Shown here: positions 24,403 through 37,138 of the stretch, piece by piece
How positions within the stretch are numbered: position 1 is the first letter of the stretch
Layout of the letters: each line of letters starts with the position of its first letter
Assembly (NCBI GenBank): GCA_019188255.1
Contig: JAETXT010000008.1
Coordinates: 930,001-994,000 of the forward strand
DNA: 64,000 bases
Source: Verticillium longisporum
Taxonomy: Eukaryota; Ascomycota; Sordariomycetes; Glomerellales; Plectosphaerellaceae
Direction: 5' to 3'
Notes under the pieces: generated by a model
The model's input: the letters and a program-made list of their open reading frames with translations, nothing else
What the model was told of the DNA's origin: nothing
The model's database searches: none
Translations under genes and position numbers: made by a program

Positions 24403-25430
24403 ATGGCCGAAGCACCCACCGCCCAGCAGCGGAAGAAGGAGCCCGTCGCCATCCCCATCGTCCCCGATGAAGAGTGCGGCTCCGAGGACGAGGACAACCT
24501 GTTTGCCGGCACCCCGTCCGAGAAGCTCAGTCGCAAGTCCAAGTCCAAGTCCAAGTCCAAGTCGGGAACAAAAGCCAAGGCCGCCCGAACAGACGACGGC
24601 GAGACCGATGCCTTCAGCCCGTTGATCGACGTCCTGCGCGTCCTCAGCTTCCTCGCCGTCGCCAGCTGCGCCCTGAGCTACGTCATGAGCAGCGGCGAGA
24701 GCTTCACCTGGGGCTTCAACGACAAGCCGTGGTACCTGCGGCCCTCCTACTGGAAGCTGCGTTGGGTATGCATCTCCTCTCTCTCTCTCTCCCAGCTGTC
24801 GCTGTACCTCTCTGGCCTCCCAGCTGACCGACGCTCCAGAACGGCCCCCTCTACCTGACCCCCGCCGAGCTCCGCGCCTACGACGGCACGACCCCCGACA
24901 CGCCCATCTACCTCGCCATCAACCACACCATCTACGACGTCTCGGCGAACCCGCGCAGCTACGGCCCCGGCGGCAGCTACCACCTCTTCGCCGGGCACGA
25001 CGCCTCGCGCGCCTTCGTCACGGGCTGCTTCGCCGAGGACCGCGTCCCCGACATGCGCGGCGTCGAGACCATGTACCTGCCCCTCGACGACGCCGACGTC
25101 GACCGCCACTGGTCCTACGCCGAGCTCGAGGCGCTGCGCGCCGCCGAGCGCGAGGCCGCCGCCCAGAAGGTCCACGACGCCCTGAAGCACTGGGTCGACT
25201 TCTTCGGCAACAGCGACAGGTACCAGCGCGTCGGCTACGTGCGCCTGCCCGAGGGCTGGCCCGCCGGCGCGCCCGTGCCCCGCCTGTGCGACAAGGCGCA
25301 AAAGGGCCGCGTCAAGAGGAAGCTGCCGGGCCAGGAGGAGGAGGAGAGGAAGGCCAAGGAGGAGAGGCGGGCGGCGAAGAAGAGGGAGAAGGAGGCGGAG
25401 AAGGCGGGCAAGCCGTGGCTGAAGACGTGA
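24403..25430 (+). CDS. Cytochrome-b5-like heme/steroid-binding membrane protein (MAPR type)
   Basis: 317 residues in two exons (intron 24766-24839). The N-terminus is hydrophilic with an SK repeat (KSKSKSKSKS), followed by one membrane span (VLRVLSFLAVASCALSYVM). After the intron comes a cytochrome-b5-fold domain of the membrane-associated progesterone receptor type: LYLTPAELRAYDG, IYLAINHTIYDVSANPRSYG, then GGSYHLFAGHDASRAFVTGC. This family binds heme through a tyrosine and supports sterol-modifying P450s. The C-terminus is a highly charged E/K/R tail. A single N-terminal anchor with the domain behind it matches fungal DAP1-like relatives, but the long acidic-basic tail is extra. ER location is inferred. 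The reading frame is intact. Confidence 0.87.
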
Positions 25431-25885
25431 CGTGCATCATGATGGATATCTGGATATTTCTGTTTAGAAAAGAAATTGGATTTCAAAGACCCTGAATTCG
25501 GTGACAGGCACAAGGGTTCAAGTAGCCTGTGGTTTGCACCTTGTACACATCCACCTCACTTCCCCCTCACAGCACATACCCATCACAGCATCACTTCAGA
25601 CAACCGGCGAGAAAATACGCATCTCCACCAAGTGGCCTCTCGGACCTCTCTTTTTAAAGACGTATCGCACAGGGTATCTAACCCGTCCGCCATTCCCACC
25701 AACCGACCGACCATCCGGCCGGATGACATACATTGGAAAGAAGTAAGAAAAAAAAACATGAATATGTAACGTCATGATAATATAACGAATAAACGCCGTT
25801 TCAGCGATGAATTTGGTATTAGCCTCCACCTCGCGCGACCCCGGCGCCTTGCCACCCCCCCCGTCTTCTACTGCGAGGGGAACCC
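25431..25885. other. Intergenic between convergent genes
   Basis: 3' regions of the MAPR and cupredoxin genes; no gene seen. Confidence 0.5.
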
Positions 25886-26675
25886 TTACAGCAGCATGAA
25901 CGCGGCACCGGCGATGAGCAGGAGCGAGCTGGGAACGGTGAGCGAGGCGCCAGCAGCGGGGACATTGTTGCCGCCGCCCTGGGCACCGCCGGCACCGGGG
26001 TTCTGGTTGTTGGTGCCGCCGCCCTGGCCGTTGCCGCCGCCGGGGGTGGTAGGCTGGTTTCCGCCGGGCTGGCCAGCGTTGCCTCCACCGAGGGCGGCGG
26101 CGGCGGCCTTGTAGTTTGCCAGGGTCTTGGTGTTGTTGCTAGCGGGGCTGGAGAGGCTTGGGTCAGTCAAGGCTCACAAAAGGGGGCAAGGTGACACGTC
26201 GGTCGGCTCACTTTTCGTTGATGACCATGGACATGCCGCGCTGGCAGTGGGGGCCCTGCTGGCAGTAGAGCCAGATGGGCTTGGTGTCGTTGACCATGAT
26301 GCTGAAGACGGGGCGCTGGCCCATGTTGGCCGAGGCGGCGACGGGGACGTAGCCAGAAAAGATGCCCTCCTTGGGGGCGAGTTGGGGCCGGTCTGGACGA
26401 TGCCCATGGGCTGGCAGGGGCTGTCAAAGGTGGACTGGGTGACGGTGTGGTTGCCGCCCATGAACTGGAACTGGACCATGCTGCCGGGAGGAGCAGTGAT
26501 CTTCTCGGGAGAGAAGGTCAGGGAGCCGTTGTTGGAAGCAACCTGGACGGCCTGAACACCGATGGCTGGTCGTCGTGTTAGCGGTGCCGCTATACGATGT
26601 CTGCTCCATGTGCAACATACCCTGAGCCTGCGCAGCGCACGCGACGGCGGCGAGGATGACTGATGAGAACTGCAT
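25886..26675 (-). CDS. GPI-anchored extracellular cupredoxin
   Basis: Three exons (introns 26620-26566 and 26211-26148) give 223 residues. A signal peptide of about 18 residues (MQFSSVILAAVACAAQAQ) is followed by a single plastocyanin-like domain. Copper ligands are a histidine in GGNHTV and the cluster C-x4-H-x4-M in YCQQGPHCQRGM, a complete type-1 site. Next comes a G/N/Q/P-rich linker typical of wall-anchored proteins, then a hydrophobic C-terminal tail (SLLLIAGAAFMLL) for GPI addition. Fungal members sit at the cell surface; their redox partner is generally unknown. The middle of exon 2 shifts frame at the G run 26373-26377 on the plus strand. One extra base gives PPKEGIFSGYVPV and keeps the copper site in frame, and only with it do the exons sum to a multiple of three. 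Confidence 0.87.
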
Positions 26676-29640
26676 CTTGAAAATGTGTTTTTTTTATGTG
26701 TGTGTGTATGTCGTTTTGACGTGTGAGGACGATATAATGCGTCGTGAAAAAAGATCGGACCGGTCTTCCAGAGAACCACTGCAGTACAGAGAATAAAGCG
26801 GCTGGCGCTGTGGTTGCGAAGGACTAGCTTCGGCGGCGAAGTGGAATTAAAGGTGGTGGTTGAACGGGTGTTGTGGAAGTGAAGGAAGACACTGATGGAG
26901 AAGAAAAAGAAAGAGAAGACTGGAAAAGGAAACAGAACTCGTCAAGGCCACTGGGTTACAAGCAGAAGAGAACGAAACGGCTATGATGTGAGAGCAGCAG
27001 AAGGCATGATTATAAGCAAAGGTTAGGATCGTCCCAGGAAGGGGAGGCCAGACACGAACCCCTGCACATCTGCCACGGGCGATGCGTCTGAGGTTCTGGG
27101 CGTGGGCCGTGGACAAGGCCGGGGGTGGAGTAGGGGCAGGGGAGCGAGGCGAGTGCATCGCCGTTGTGACAGACGAGGCTCAAGCTGGGCTGGGCTGGGC
27201 TGGGCTGGTGTTGCAGGGTGCCGGCCGCAGGGACGTACAGAAGGGCAGGCCAGAAAAGCGGGAGTCGAGATGAAACGCGCTTGGACCAGGACTGATTCGA
27301 TGTCTCGAGGCTGGGCTGGGGCTTTCCTCCAGCTTTTTCAGCATCAGCCAGAATCGAGAAACACTAGCTGAGATCCATGGGACTTGCAGGCTCGACTCGC
27401 CGGCCAAAGCAGACAATCAGGCGGTCGTCATCTTGCACGCATCGGCAAGGGGAGTAGAAGGCGATGAAGCCACGAAGAGCCAGGTGATAACGGCACTTCG
27501 GGTAGGTACTCGAACGTCGGGCCTCGAATCATGGTGTGTAGGCTGCTTGCATGCAGCTGCCTCTCCAAGGGTACCCCCGTACGCACATGCAATGCTGGGT
27601 CCCAGGAAGATGGTCATGGTGATGGTGAGCAAGGTTGGGACAGAGGAGGGACAAGTCAAAGACCGGACGACGTCGAAGCCGAAATAAGGTTGTGGGGGGC
27701 CATACTGGACGTTGAGCCACTAACAGCGCTGGAAAAACTCCCCTGGCCGCAGTGGTCGCTGCTGCTGTAGCAATCCCCCCATCAGCAGTCGCTACAGGGC
27801 TCCTTGTCGCTGTGTGTTCACTGCAACGCTCGAGAGCTGCATGGGGCGGCCAAGAGAGCAGGGGCCAAGGCTCGCGCGGTACGTACTCAGGGGCGCTGTA
27901 CCGCTCGGATGTGCTTCACACGACCACCCTCTGACACGTACAAAACAGGCCCCGTCTCAGAAGCCCTCCTCCAAACCCGACTGAACGTCACCCTACCCCA
28001 TCGTCTCTGCAACCTCTTGTCCTGAGCAACTGCTGACCGTGCTTTGCCCAAGCCACGAGGCTGCTTCGCCCTGTCCTGGATTGGTCCAACTGCTCTCTGT
28101 TTGGACCAAGACGTCACACACGGCTGGACTTGGACGGGGATAGGGATGAGTGGCCTGAGTTCAGACCGCCGCGACTCCATTGTCGTGATCCTCGGTACAC
28201 GCCGCCGTCATGTCTCTGAGATCACCCATCCAGCTCCGCCCTCACGCCCCCGGCATCAAACCCTCAGGGCTCCGCCAAGTCGTCTGTTAAGTGGTACCCC
28301 AGCGATACCACCGTCGGACCACTGCGAATACCGATACTGATCCAATTTCCGCCAGCAGGGCCGTGGCTCGCTTACACGATCCTCATCCTCGAGAAACGAA
28401 ACATCCCATGGCGATATCGTGTCCATCTGGAAACGACGAAAAAAGCGCAGTCGCACGCACATGATCAACCCCAGAGTCTGTACCACTTTAACTCTGCCGC
28501 AGTCTCGTCTTCGTCTCGTCTGTATTCTTCCTTAGTCGCCTCATCGCCTGACCACCTGATATTGTCACCAACGCAAACAGCTGCCAGGACAACTTCAGTC
28601 GATTCCGTGACGCCGCGTAACACCTTTGGTTTCTTTGCCAGTATCTCCCAGGACTTCGGACGCTTCAGTTCGGCCACCCCATCAGGTCGTCCATCGCGAG
28701 GAACAGCGGGCATGTGTCTCGTCCTCCAAGGCCAGCATGACCTGGGCTGTCTGCGTTCCCATCCGCAGGGAGGCCGTTGCGTCCCAAGAGTGACACGCTC
28801 TGGCCCACAGCATGAGGTGAAGTTGCCGCACATTGTCCCTCATATCGTTGCTTGCATCAACACAGCTTACGCCAGTGCCTTTCTGTCGGCCCCAGTCACG
28901 CCGTTGATTCTGGGCCCTCACCCCGTGCCGAGTCAAGCCCGTCTCGTCGCAGCTGTCGACATCAGCTGGCGTGCGCAGTGAAGAAAAACTCGAGGCCAAA
29001 CTTGAGCTCCCACATGTCAAGTTTGATGTCTTTTTCGATGCCATGCTAACTATCTGCATCTCCTTCTGCTGCTCTGTGATAAGGCTGTGCAATTGACCCT
29101 GAACTCTGTGGCGCAGCCCTCCAGCTGCACCCATGGGCGATCCATACACTGGCAAAACAAGCCATGCACGTAGCAAACGACTAATCTGCTCCGCCTAGGA
29201 GGTGCCGCTGGCCTGTCCATAGTACCACTGTACTATATACACCAATCTCCGGAACCGTTGGCACTGCAAAGCCGGTCTACCCACCCCAGACTGGATCTTC
29301 CCTGCATGTCTTGCCAATCCCCCCCTTTGGCCTGGAAGCCTCCAACAGGCGCATGAGCCCTCCGTGGCTTGGCTGCCCGGTTCTCTCCAAGCCGACAGAT
29401 CCCCCCTGCCGTACAATCCGTCAAGTTCCGTGGCCCATTGAGACTCTCATCATCATGCCGTCTGGGCGGCCGCGTTCGTTGATAATAGCAGGACTACGCG
29501 TTGCGCTCGGCACGACAACCGTGGATCATCCCCTTCCTGCCGACGAGCCGTGAGGCATCACCTGCGCAAGGTCACCCATAGTGAGCCGGCCAAGATGCAG
29601 GTTTCAAGCCATTTCAACCCCCATCTGAACGCGTAAGACC
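26676..29640. other. Gene-poor interval of 3 kb
   Basis: No frame has a recognisable domain or convincing length. It contains a short tandem GCTGG repeat at 27184-27208 and otherwise unstructured sequence. It may hold the cupredoxin promoter at its left end. Confidence 0.5.
27184..27208. repeat. Tandem GCTGG repeat
   Basis: Five copies of a five-base unit in a G-rich region; a simple microsatellite. Confidence 0.8.
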
Positions 29641-30174
29641 TCAGAAATCCATGAGCAGCTGCGCCGAGATCTTCTCTAGATCATCAACCTGTAAAAACGG
29701 CAGTCAGCAAGGTAACGCAGTCGAGTATCAACCCCCCAAAACCATCCACGAAAAAAGAAGGCTCACCTCGAGGAACCCCCCCTCGCGCTCATGCACGCAC
29801 CGCGCAATAGCCTCCCGGACAAAGACATCAATGTACCGCGCCGCAGCCTGGCTCGCGCCCTCCGTCATGCGCGTCTCTTCCCGCGTGAACATCTCCCTGA
29901 GGAGATTCGCCACGAGGCCGGACGGGATCGTCTTCTCGGGCTCCTCCTCCTCTTCGGGCAGAGACTCTGCTCGGCCGCGGCTCGGTTCCTCGTCGCTGTC
30001 AATGACCTCGGCCGCGCGCCGGCTGGCCGTCTCATCGTTGGACGAGGCAAAGGGGTCGTCGAGGTCCGCGGCAGAGGTGGAGGCGCGCTGCTTCTTCGAG
30101 GCTGTGGCCGAGGCGGCGCCGCCGGCTTTGGAGGAGCGGCCTCGTTTGGCGCCCGTGGTTTGCTTCGGGGGCAT
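29641..30174 (-). CDS. mhf2: CENP-X / MHF2 histone-fold protein
   Basis: 151 residues in two exons; intron 29766-29689. The N-terminal 75 residues are basic then acidic and disordered. The histone-fold part starts at TIPSGLVANLLREMF and continues through ARYIDVFVREAIARC and EREGGFLEV to the C-terminal helix VDDLEKISAQLLMDF. That final motif is the family hallmark of CENP-X (Stra13, MHF2). It pairs with CENP-S/MHF1 to form a tetramer. The complex acts in the constitutive kinetochore and with the FANCM helicase in replication-fork repair. The second exon carries just 15 codons, so the conserved end is lost if the intron is missed. Nuclear. The frame is intact. Confidence 0.9.
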
Positions 30175-30966
30175 GGTGAGGGATAGCCGCGCTGCCGAGT
30201 AGCAGGAAACGTGATGATTGTTTTTTCTTGTCAGATAGGGTGATGCGCGAAACGAATGTAACGAGACGGGGCACGGCACAGGCGATGGTGACGCCCTCTT
30301 GTCGATGCAACAAGTCGTTGCGTTGTTGGACGAACTCGGCAGGTCATGAACGCCTTGAAATGGCAGTTCAAAGCTGCTACAAGTTGTGATCCTAGCCTAC
30401 TGTGAGTCGGCCGCTGGACACAGCACCTGCAGCCAGACGGTCAACCTATCTTGCAGGACACAAAGTTGTGCCTACGCAACATGCACGGTGTAGCAGCACG
30501 CATCTCGCTGAACGCGCTGGACATGCAGTTGATGTGGGTCCATTCATATGGGACCTTGCATCCAATCAGAACCAACTCGAGAGGACACGAAGTCACGCGA
30601 CCACTTGGAAAAAGAGACTTCGGCATGCGGACAAGAAGCACATTTCGAGTTCACAGGCAAGGAAACAGAAGTATGGAGTACAATCAGGAAATTCCCTTTG
30701 GAGACGTATAATTACAGCGAGCAAGGCGCACTCAAAGCGAGTTCAGGGAAAGAAAACGCCTTGCCAGATGCCAGTCTAACCGCAAAGACCCAGGCGACCA
30801 CCGTATTTTGATGGCTGGGTATCTTTGCTGCAGCTTCCCTCGCACCCCGCGAGCCACTCATCCTTGTCTATTCCAGGCCACCCTTGGCCACACCCCTCGC
30901 CATCCATCAGGCAGTTGTCATTATACCACCGCCCGACTCGTTCTTGTTGTTGTGGAGCGAAATCGC
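30175..30966. other. Intergenic
   Basis: MHF2 promoter on the left and the 3' end of the ADP/ATP carrier on the right; no gene seen between. Confidence 0.5.
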
Positions 30967-32272
30967 TTATTTGAAGGCCTTGCCGAAGAGGAGGACCTGG
31001 AGCTGGTCGTAGATGGACAGGACACCAGCACCGGCAACACCACGGAGGATGTTGGCACCGGCACCCTTGAAGAGAGACTTGACACCCTCCTTGGCGATGA
31101 TCTGGCGACCAGCGTCGAAGGCACCGGAGTAGTGGACGGCCTCACCCGAGGTCATCATCATGCGACGACGGATGGTGTCAAGGGGGTAAGAAGCGATACC
31201 GGCACCGGTGGTGACGGCCCAACCAAGAGCGAAAGAGGCGAGGAAGTTGCCCTCGAGGTTACCGGTGAGGACGACGGGCTTGATAGAGTCGTACATGCCG
31301 AAGTAGAGACCACGGTAGACAACGATACCAGCAACGGAGGGCATGAAACCACGGTAGAGACCAGCAATACCGTCAGAGGCGAGGGTCTTGCGGTAGACAT
31401 CGACAAGACCGTTGAACTGGCGCTCACCACCCTTCTTGGCGTTCTTGGCGTCGTTGGCCAGACGGGTACGGGCGTAGTCGAGGGAGTAGACGAAGAGGAG
31501 GGAAGTGGCACCGGCAGCCTTGAACATGTTAGTACGCTGATTGAGCAACAAGCATCGGGGCAGAACTTACACCACCGGAGGCAAGGTTACCAGCCATCCA
31601 CAGGCCGTAACCGTCACGCTCCTTCTTGTAGCCGAACATGGCCTTGAACTTGTCACGGAAAGCGAAGTTCAGGGCCTGGGTAGGGAAGTAACGGATGACG
31701 TTGGCAGTGTTGCCACGCCACAGGGACATGACACCCTCATCGGCGGCGGTACGCTTGAAGCACTCGGCAATGCCGTCGTACTTGCGGTCGAGACGACCCT
31801 GCTTCAGCATCTCATCCTGGTTCTGGATGAGGAGCTTGACACGCTCAATGGGGGCGGCAGCGGTCTTGGAGACAGCGGCGGAGACACCACCCATGAGGAA
31901 ATCCGCCAGGAAGGGCTGTGAGACGAAACATTAGCATGTTGTACAGTATAGTGATGAGTATGCTGGTAGCGGTGATGGAAAAGATGATGCTTCGCGTCGA
32001 CCTCCAATGCTTCGGTGGCTTCGGGTCTGGACAAAAGGCGCGCGCAAGGAGAAATGCCTCTCCGCGCGCAAACCCTTCTTGCCAGCACCGATCTTCAGCC
32101 AATCGCCCACAAAGGGTCAATTGGATGAGAAGCTGTCCGACGAAGCATTGGTGATGATGGACAATCGGGCTCGAGAGTGTCGTCGCGAGGGATTTTGGCG
32201 AGCCGTGAAAAAAAAAGGAGGACGGGATTCACGTACCGGCATGCCCAGAACGGTCTGCTTCTCGACGGACAT
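30967..32272 (-). CDS. aac1: Mitochondrial ADP/ATP carrier
   Basis: 310 residues, the usual length, in three exons. Exon 1 is only 12 codons (32272-32237); introns are 32236-31916 (321 nt, the longest intron in the window) and 31570-31519 with a perfect TACTAAC branch site. The mitochondrial-carrier layout of three repeats is clear. The ADP/ATP signature RRRMMM is at residues 244-249. Repeat motifs include [12 protein letters not shown] and YPLDTIRRR. It exchanges matrix ATP for cytosolic ADP across the inner membrane. The gene is highly biased toward C-ending codons, as expected for high expression. Its frame is intact. Confidence 0.96.
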
Positions 32273-35200
32273 TGTGACTGCTTCAACGGAATAACCTGAC
32301 GAAGAAAGGATTGAGGGGAGAGTGGTTTCGATGAACCGGAGGTGGATGAAGACAGGTAATAGAGGCAGTCGTCGACTGGATGGGAGGTAAGAGATGGAAG
32401 GAAGATTTTTCTGGCAGCGACGCCTTTTGAGCGATTCCTCCCGGGCCAGCACGCACTGGCCCGGCGCGCAAGTGGATACCTTGGCCTGTCGCTCTTGCCT
32501 TCCCCTTTGCAAGCCCAGCAGCCGCCCGGGCCAATTCACCCCCCAACCCCCATTTCTCACTTGCCCCGGCAACCCCGTTGGCCTGAGGCCGCTGCGCTAA
32601 TTGGCTGAGTTGACCCGGTTCAGCCCGACCGAGATTGGATCGGGTGTGGGGGGCTGTGTGAATTGGCTCCTTTGGTGGAGAGCAATTTTTTTGCGACTTG
32701 ACTTCACGATCGAGGCATTTGAACTTTGGGATCTGCTATCAAACCTGAGAGGCGGCCTCACGAGGGCTCACTAGGCAGCCCAATCCGGTAGATTTCTAGG
32801 CAATTGGGCTTGTTGCGCCATGTCGCTGCCTGGGGCGCATACTACCATCGGCTCACCACCCAACCGTCACCATCGTGAGCATACATCTTGATGACTTTCA
32901 ACGCTCCTTCACCAAGGGATGTCACGGCTCCTCGGTGATTGGCTGGGCGGGGGTGGTCCATCTGGGTCATTGTCCCGACCAACCCGGTATCCCTGACTTC
33001 ACAAGTCGACGACATCTCGAACGTCGACCTTACAAAGGGTTTATGTTGGGTTGCACTGCGTAATCCCGCGTGACATTGAATAGTCTTTGGAGCCGCAGAA
33101 GTACTATTCTCCGATGGCAACTTCATCAACTTGTTGTCGGTTGTCAAGCGGCAAGTGATTTGTGTCAGTGTCTTCCATTCAGAAGACCATCAGCAACCCT
33201 GCCGTTGCTAATTCAGGTAACTTGCGCTCGAACACATGTCCTGCTAAATGCTCTCCCGAAACGAGATGCCAAATCTGCCATGCCTGCCTTACCCAAGGGC
33301 AAGGTGTGCGTCGTCCCGCATTGTTGTGCACGTATCGACAGGCATCGCCCAACTCCTTCTCAGAATGCCGTCGATCCCGGTCAGGACAACTGGTAAGGCT
33401 TTAGCAACCGTGGAAGAAAAATGCGTCAAGGATCAAAACTACATTGCTGTAATTGCATGTCATTTAGAGAGTTGGAAAATGATACGGGAGCGAGAAAACT
33501 TGTCCTGTGGGCAGAAGAACTACGCATAGATATCAGAGCCGCATCCGCGTATCATTGTGTTGATGTCAATACTCAACAATGCTCTTGGCTGGTGTCCTTG
33601 GTCGGCTAACTCTCCACGTTACACCAGAGTCCAACCTCGATTGCCTCAAACTCAACTTCCATGCTATCCTTGTATTTTCCGCCAGTGCCATGCGGTCCAG
33701 ACCTGTGCCCATTGACTTCGTACCCTGTCAACATTGACATCCGCTCCCCTGACCCGCACCCCGATTCAAACAGCCGAGCTAAAACAGCACCAATCCAGGG
33801 GTTGGCTACCGGCCAGGCGAAAAGCCAGAGCTCCCCTAGCCAGCAGCCGGTTTCTCGGCCGCGAGACGCAAAGCCAGCGAAAAGCCACCGCGCAATCTGG
33901 CAGCTCCCCATGCTGACCTTCCCCGACCAGAAAATTTTTAGTGGCCCTCCTCGGGCGAAAGGTCTGCCAGCCAGCGAGACGGGAGGCGCGAGATCGCCAG
34001 ACCACCGAGAGGTCTGGGCTTCGCCCCCGAGACCGTATACAGCATGATCAGCTCCCCTTCCCTTGGAGGCGTGCTTCTTTTGCCCCCCCAGGCGGAGATG
34101 CAGATGGAGATAGAATTTCGCTCCGTAGGATTTGATGGTAGGTGACCACTTGAACAGGTATCAACGGCTTGCATGTGCTCAGGCTTGGCGCCTTGGATGA
34201 TCCGGCTCTATCGCGTGCCTTTTTGCTTTGCTTGAGTTTTGCGCTGATGGGACAACGCTCGGCAAAATGAAGCCTGTGTTCTTTTCCCCCGACCGCGAGC
34301 TAGCTGACCATGTGCCAGTTGATCCAATTTGCCAGCCTCACTGGCCTCCATCACACAGCCACAACTTGGGCTCATTAGGTCATCGTCCAAAAGACTTGAT
34401 GCAGCCCGACGCCAGAGTTGACAACCTCCAGCGTATCAACGGAAAGTCCAAGGCTATTTCAGAATTGTTGAAAGTGCCATTACAAGTGCGTATTGGTGTC
34501 TTCCAGCTTAAGGAAGTCGAACAAAAGAGCGGCGGTCAAATGACATGCCAAACCAAAGTGCCTGAAAGTACTCTCATTTATCATCAGATGCAGGCGCAAG
34601 TTTGCATTTCAGGACATCGACCAGCCCTGGCATACATGGTTTGTTCGCACAAGACCAGCGAACGCAATCGGGTTGTCTGCCAAAGTGGTGAGGTCGTTAT
34701 GGCTGCACTGAACGGCCTTGGAGATGCTTCATGTGCTGATAGCCAGCGCATTTGTCCAGCCAAATGACGCATTACTCGCTTTCACAACTACCGACGACAA
34801 TCAAAGAGGCATAGTGGCTTCTTACAATGCACGTTCTTGTAAATCACACATCAAGGCTGTGGCTTTCTACCAGACTTATTCTCACCAACTCTGAGCTTCA
34901 ACACACATCGACAAGCGTACAAGTACTAAGAATGGGATGTGAAGAACTCGTAGTGTCACTGGTCACGACGATGCCGACCAATGCCTAACTGAATCAGTTC
35001 GTAAACCGTCGTCCATGCAACACGGTGAACTCTGAATTTGCATCATCGAGTCATATTGGACCCCTCTACCACTCCGCGGATGACGAGACTGAGGGGTCAA
35101 CCGATGCGCGTCATCGGTGGTCTACAAGCATATAGAGGTGTTGCCAAAGTATGCAGAGAGTATTCTTCCGCTCTTCCGTGTCTATAACAGGCATCACTTC

Positions 35201-35365
35201 ACTGCACAGAGTTCTTAAGTCATTGGGTCAACCGATTCCGATTCCTTGCTACACCGAGCATACCGGCCTTAGTCCGGGCCGTGATATCTACCCATGGAAA
35301 CCCGGGCCAAGCCCTCCCTAACGACGCAAAACCAAAGTCATGTCCATCGCAGTAAGGTGAATCGT
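32273..35365. other. Gene-poor interval of 3.1 kb
   Basis: Promoter of the ADP/ATP carrier at the left. A plus-strand frame of 179 codons at 34228-34767 has no recognisable content and poor codon bias. No RNA gene or repeat was recognised. Confidence 0.45.
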
Positions 35366-35860
35366 TTAATCGGTACCGCCAACAGCACGGGCTGAGCTTG
35401 TTAGTCGCTATTCTTCGGGTGACTGCGTTGCGAGCAAACCTACTGTAGATCTGCATCTTGCTGTGCTGCACCACCGGGCGGATGAGGCCCTTCTCCTCGA
35501 GGTCCTTGATGCACCTCCTCGCGAGCGAGCCGTTGATCTTCATGCGGTCGACGAGGGTGGCGACAGTCACGAGGCGGAAGGACTGGACATCCTTGTAGAG
35601 CTTCTCAGAAGTCTGCTTGTCGAGGATGACGGCGTGCTGGGCCTTGTCCTTGACCTTGCCCTTGGACCTGGAGGCATTGTGTTAGAGGAGGATTTCTCGT
35701 GGGAATTTCGGCTGGCGCTTCATCAAGTCGGCGTCGCAGATGCGGTGGTTACGTACCACTGCAAACATGTTAGCGACAATGGCACAAGGAAATGACGATG
35801 TGGGAGTCAGGCGCAACAAACCTTCTTCTTCTGCTTCTTAGCTCCAGCTGCGGGCGCCAT
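35366..35860 (-). CDS. rps25: Small-subunit ribosomal protein eS25
   Basis: 96 residues of eS25, a surface protein of the 40S subunit near the E site that aids IRES and non-canonical initiation. Exons: 35860-35822 (MAPAAGAKKQKKK), a predicted 2-nt exon TG at 35758-35757, 35667-35444, and 35391-35369 plus stop. Introns: 35821-35759 (63 nt, GCTAAC branch), 35756-35668 (89 nt, TCTAAC branch) and 35443-35392 (52 nt, GACTAAC branch). Only with the two-base exon does the protein read KKKWSKGKVKDKAQHAV, the conserved text of the family; skipping it shifts the frame. The body has VATLVDRMKINGSLARR and KDLEEKGLIRPVV, and the end reads IYTRAVGGTD. It is divergent from the uS7 gene. Confidence 0.9.
35757..35758 (-). 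other. Predicted 2-nucleotide internal exon in rps25
   Basis: The bases TG are flanked by a full acceptor (GTTTGCAG) on one side and a consensus donor (GTACGT) on the other. They supply the first two bases of a conserved tryptophan codon completed by the next exon. Confidence 0.8.
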
Positions 35861-36315
35861 GTTTGCTGATGTTGTCGTCGGTCGGTGGTTGATGGACGGA
35901 ACGCTGACGCTGGGGTGGAAGAAGTTCGTTTCGTTCAACGATGCGGTGGTTTGACTGATGCCCGTTGGGGGGTTCCTGCCTTTCGCCTGGCACTCACAAA
36001 GCCCTGGATTCTGCCCCGCTTCTGGGCCTCTTAGGCCAATGGCAAGGGCGATTCAGAGGGCCGCGAGCCCTAAAAGGTCGCGGTGAGGTGTGCGACTCCA
36101 CCCCGCCGACCCGAGTGATTGGACAGCACCAAGAATCTTTTCGCAGGCCCATCCAGCAAGCGAGAATTGGACATTTCTCGACTCGACCCTCCTCCACCGC
36201 ACGAACTCACCCTCACGACCAGCTCAGCCTCCAGCAACTTTTCTCCTCCTCCGAGACAGACGACCAACCCGACAACCTGCAGTTTCACCCAGCTCCGAAC
36301 TGCAAATTCGACACC
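35861..36315. promoter_or_regulatory. Shared divergent promoter of rps25 and rps5
   Basis: 455 bases separate the two start codons, so both leaders and promoters lie here. A telobox-like AGCCCTAAAA occurs at 36066-36075. C/T-rich tracts precede the uS7 start, as is common for ribosomal genes. Which sites act is not shown by the sequence alone. Confidence 0.55.

Positions 36316-37138
<823 letters not shown>

Noticed and set aside
29651..30202. 183-codon plus-strand frame
   Set aside because: It is antisense to CENP-X/MHF2, whose conserved C-terminal motif and intron show that the minus strand is coding.
34228..34767. 179-codon plus-strand frame
   Set aside because: No recognisable motif, weak third-position bias and no splice context; treated as chance.
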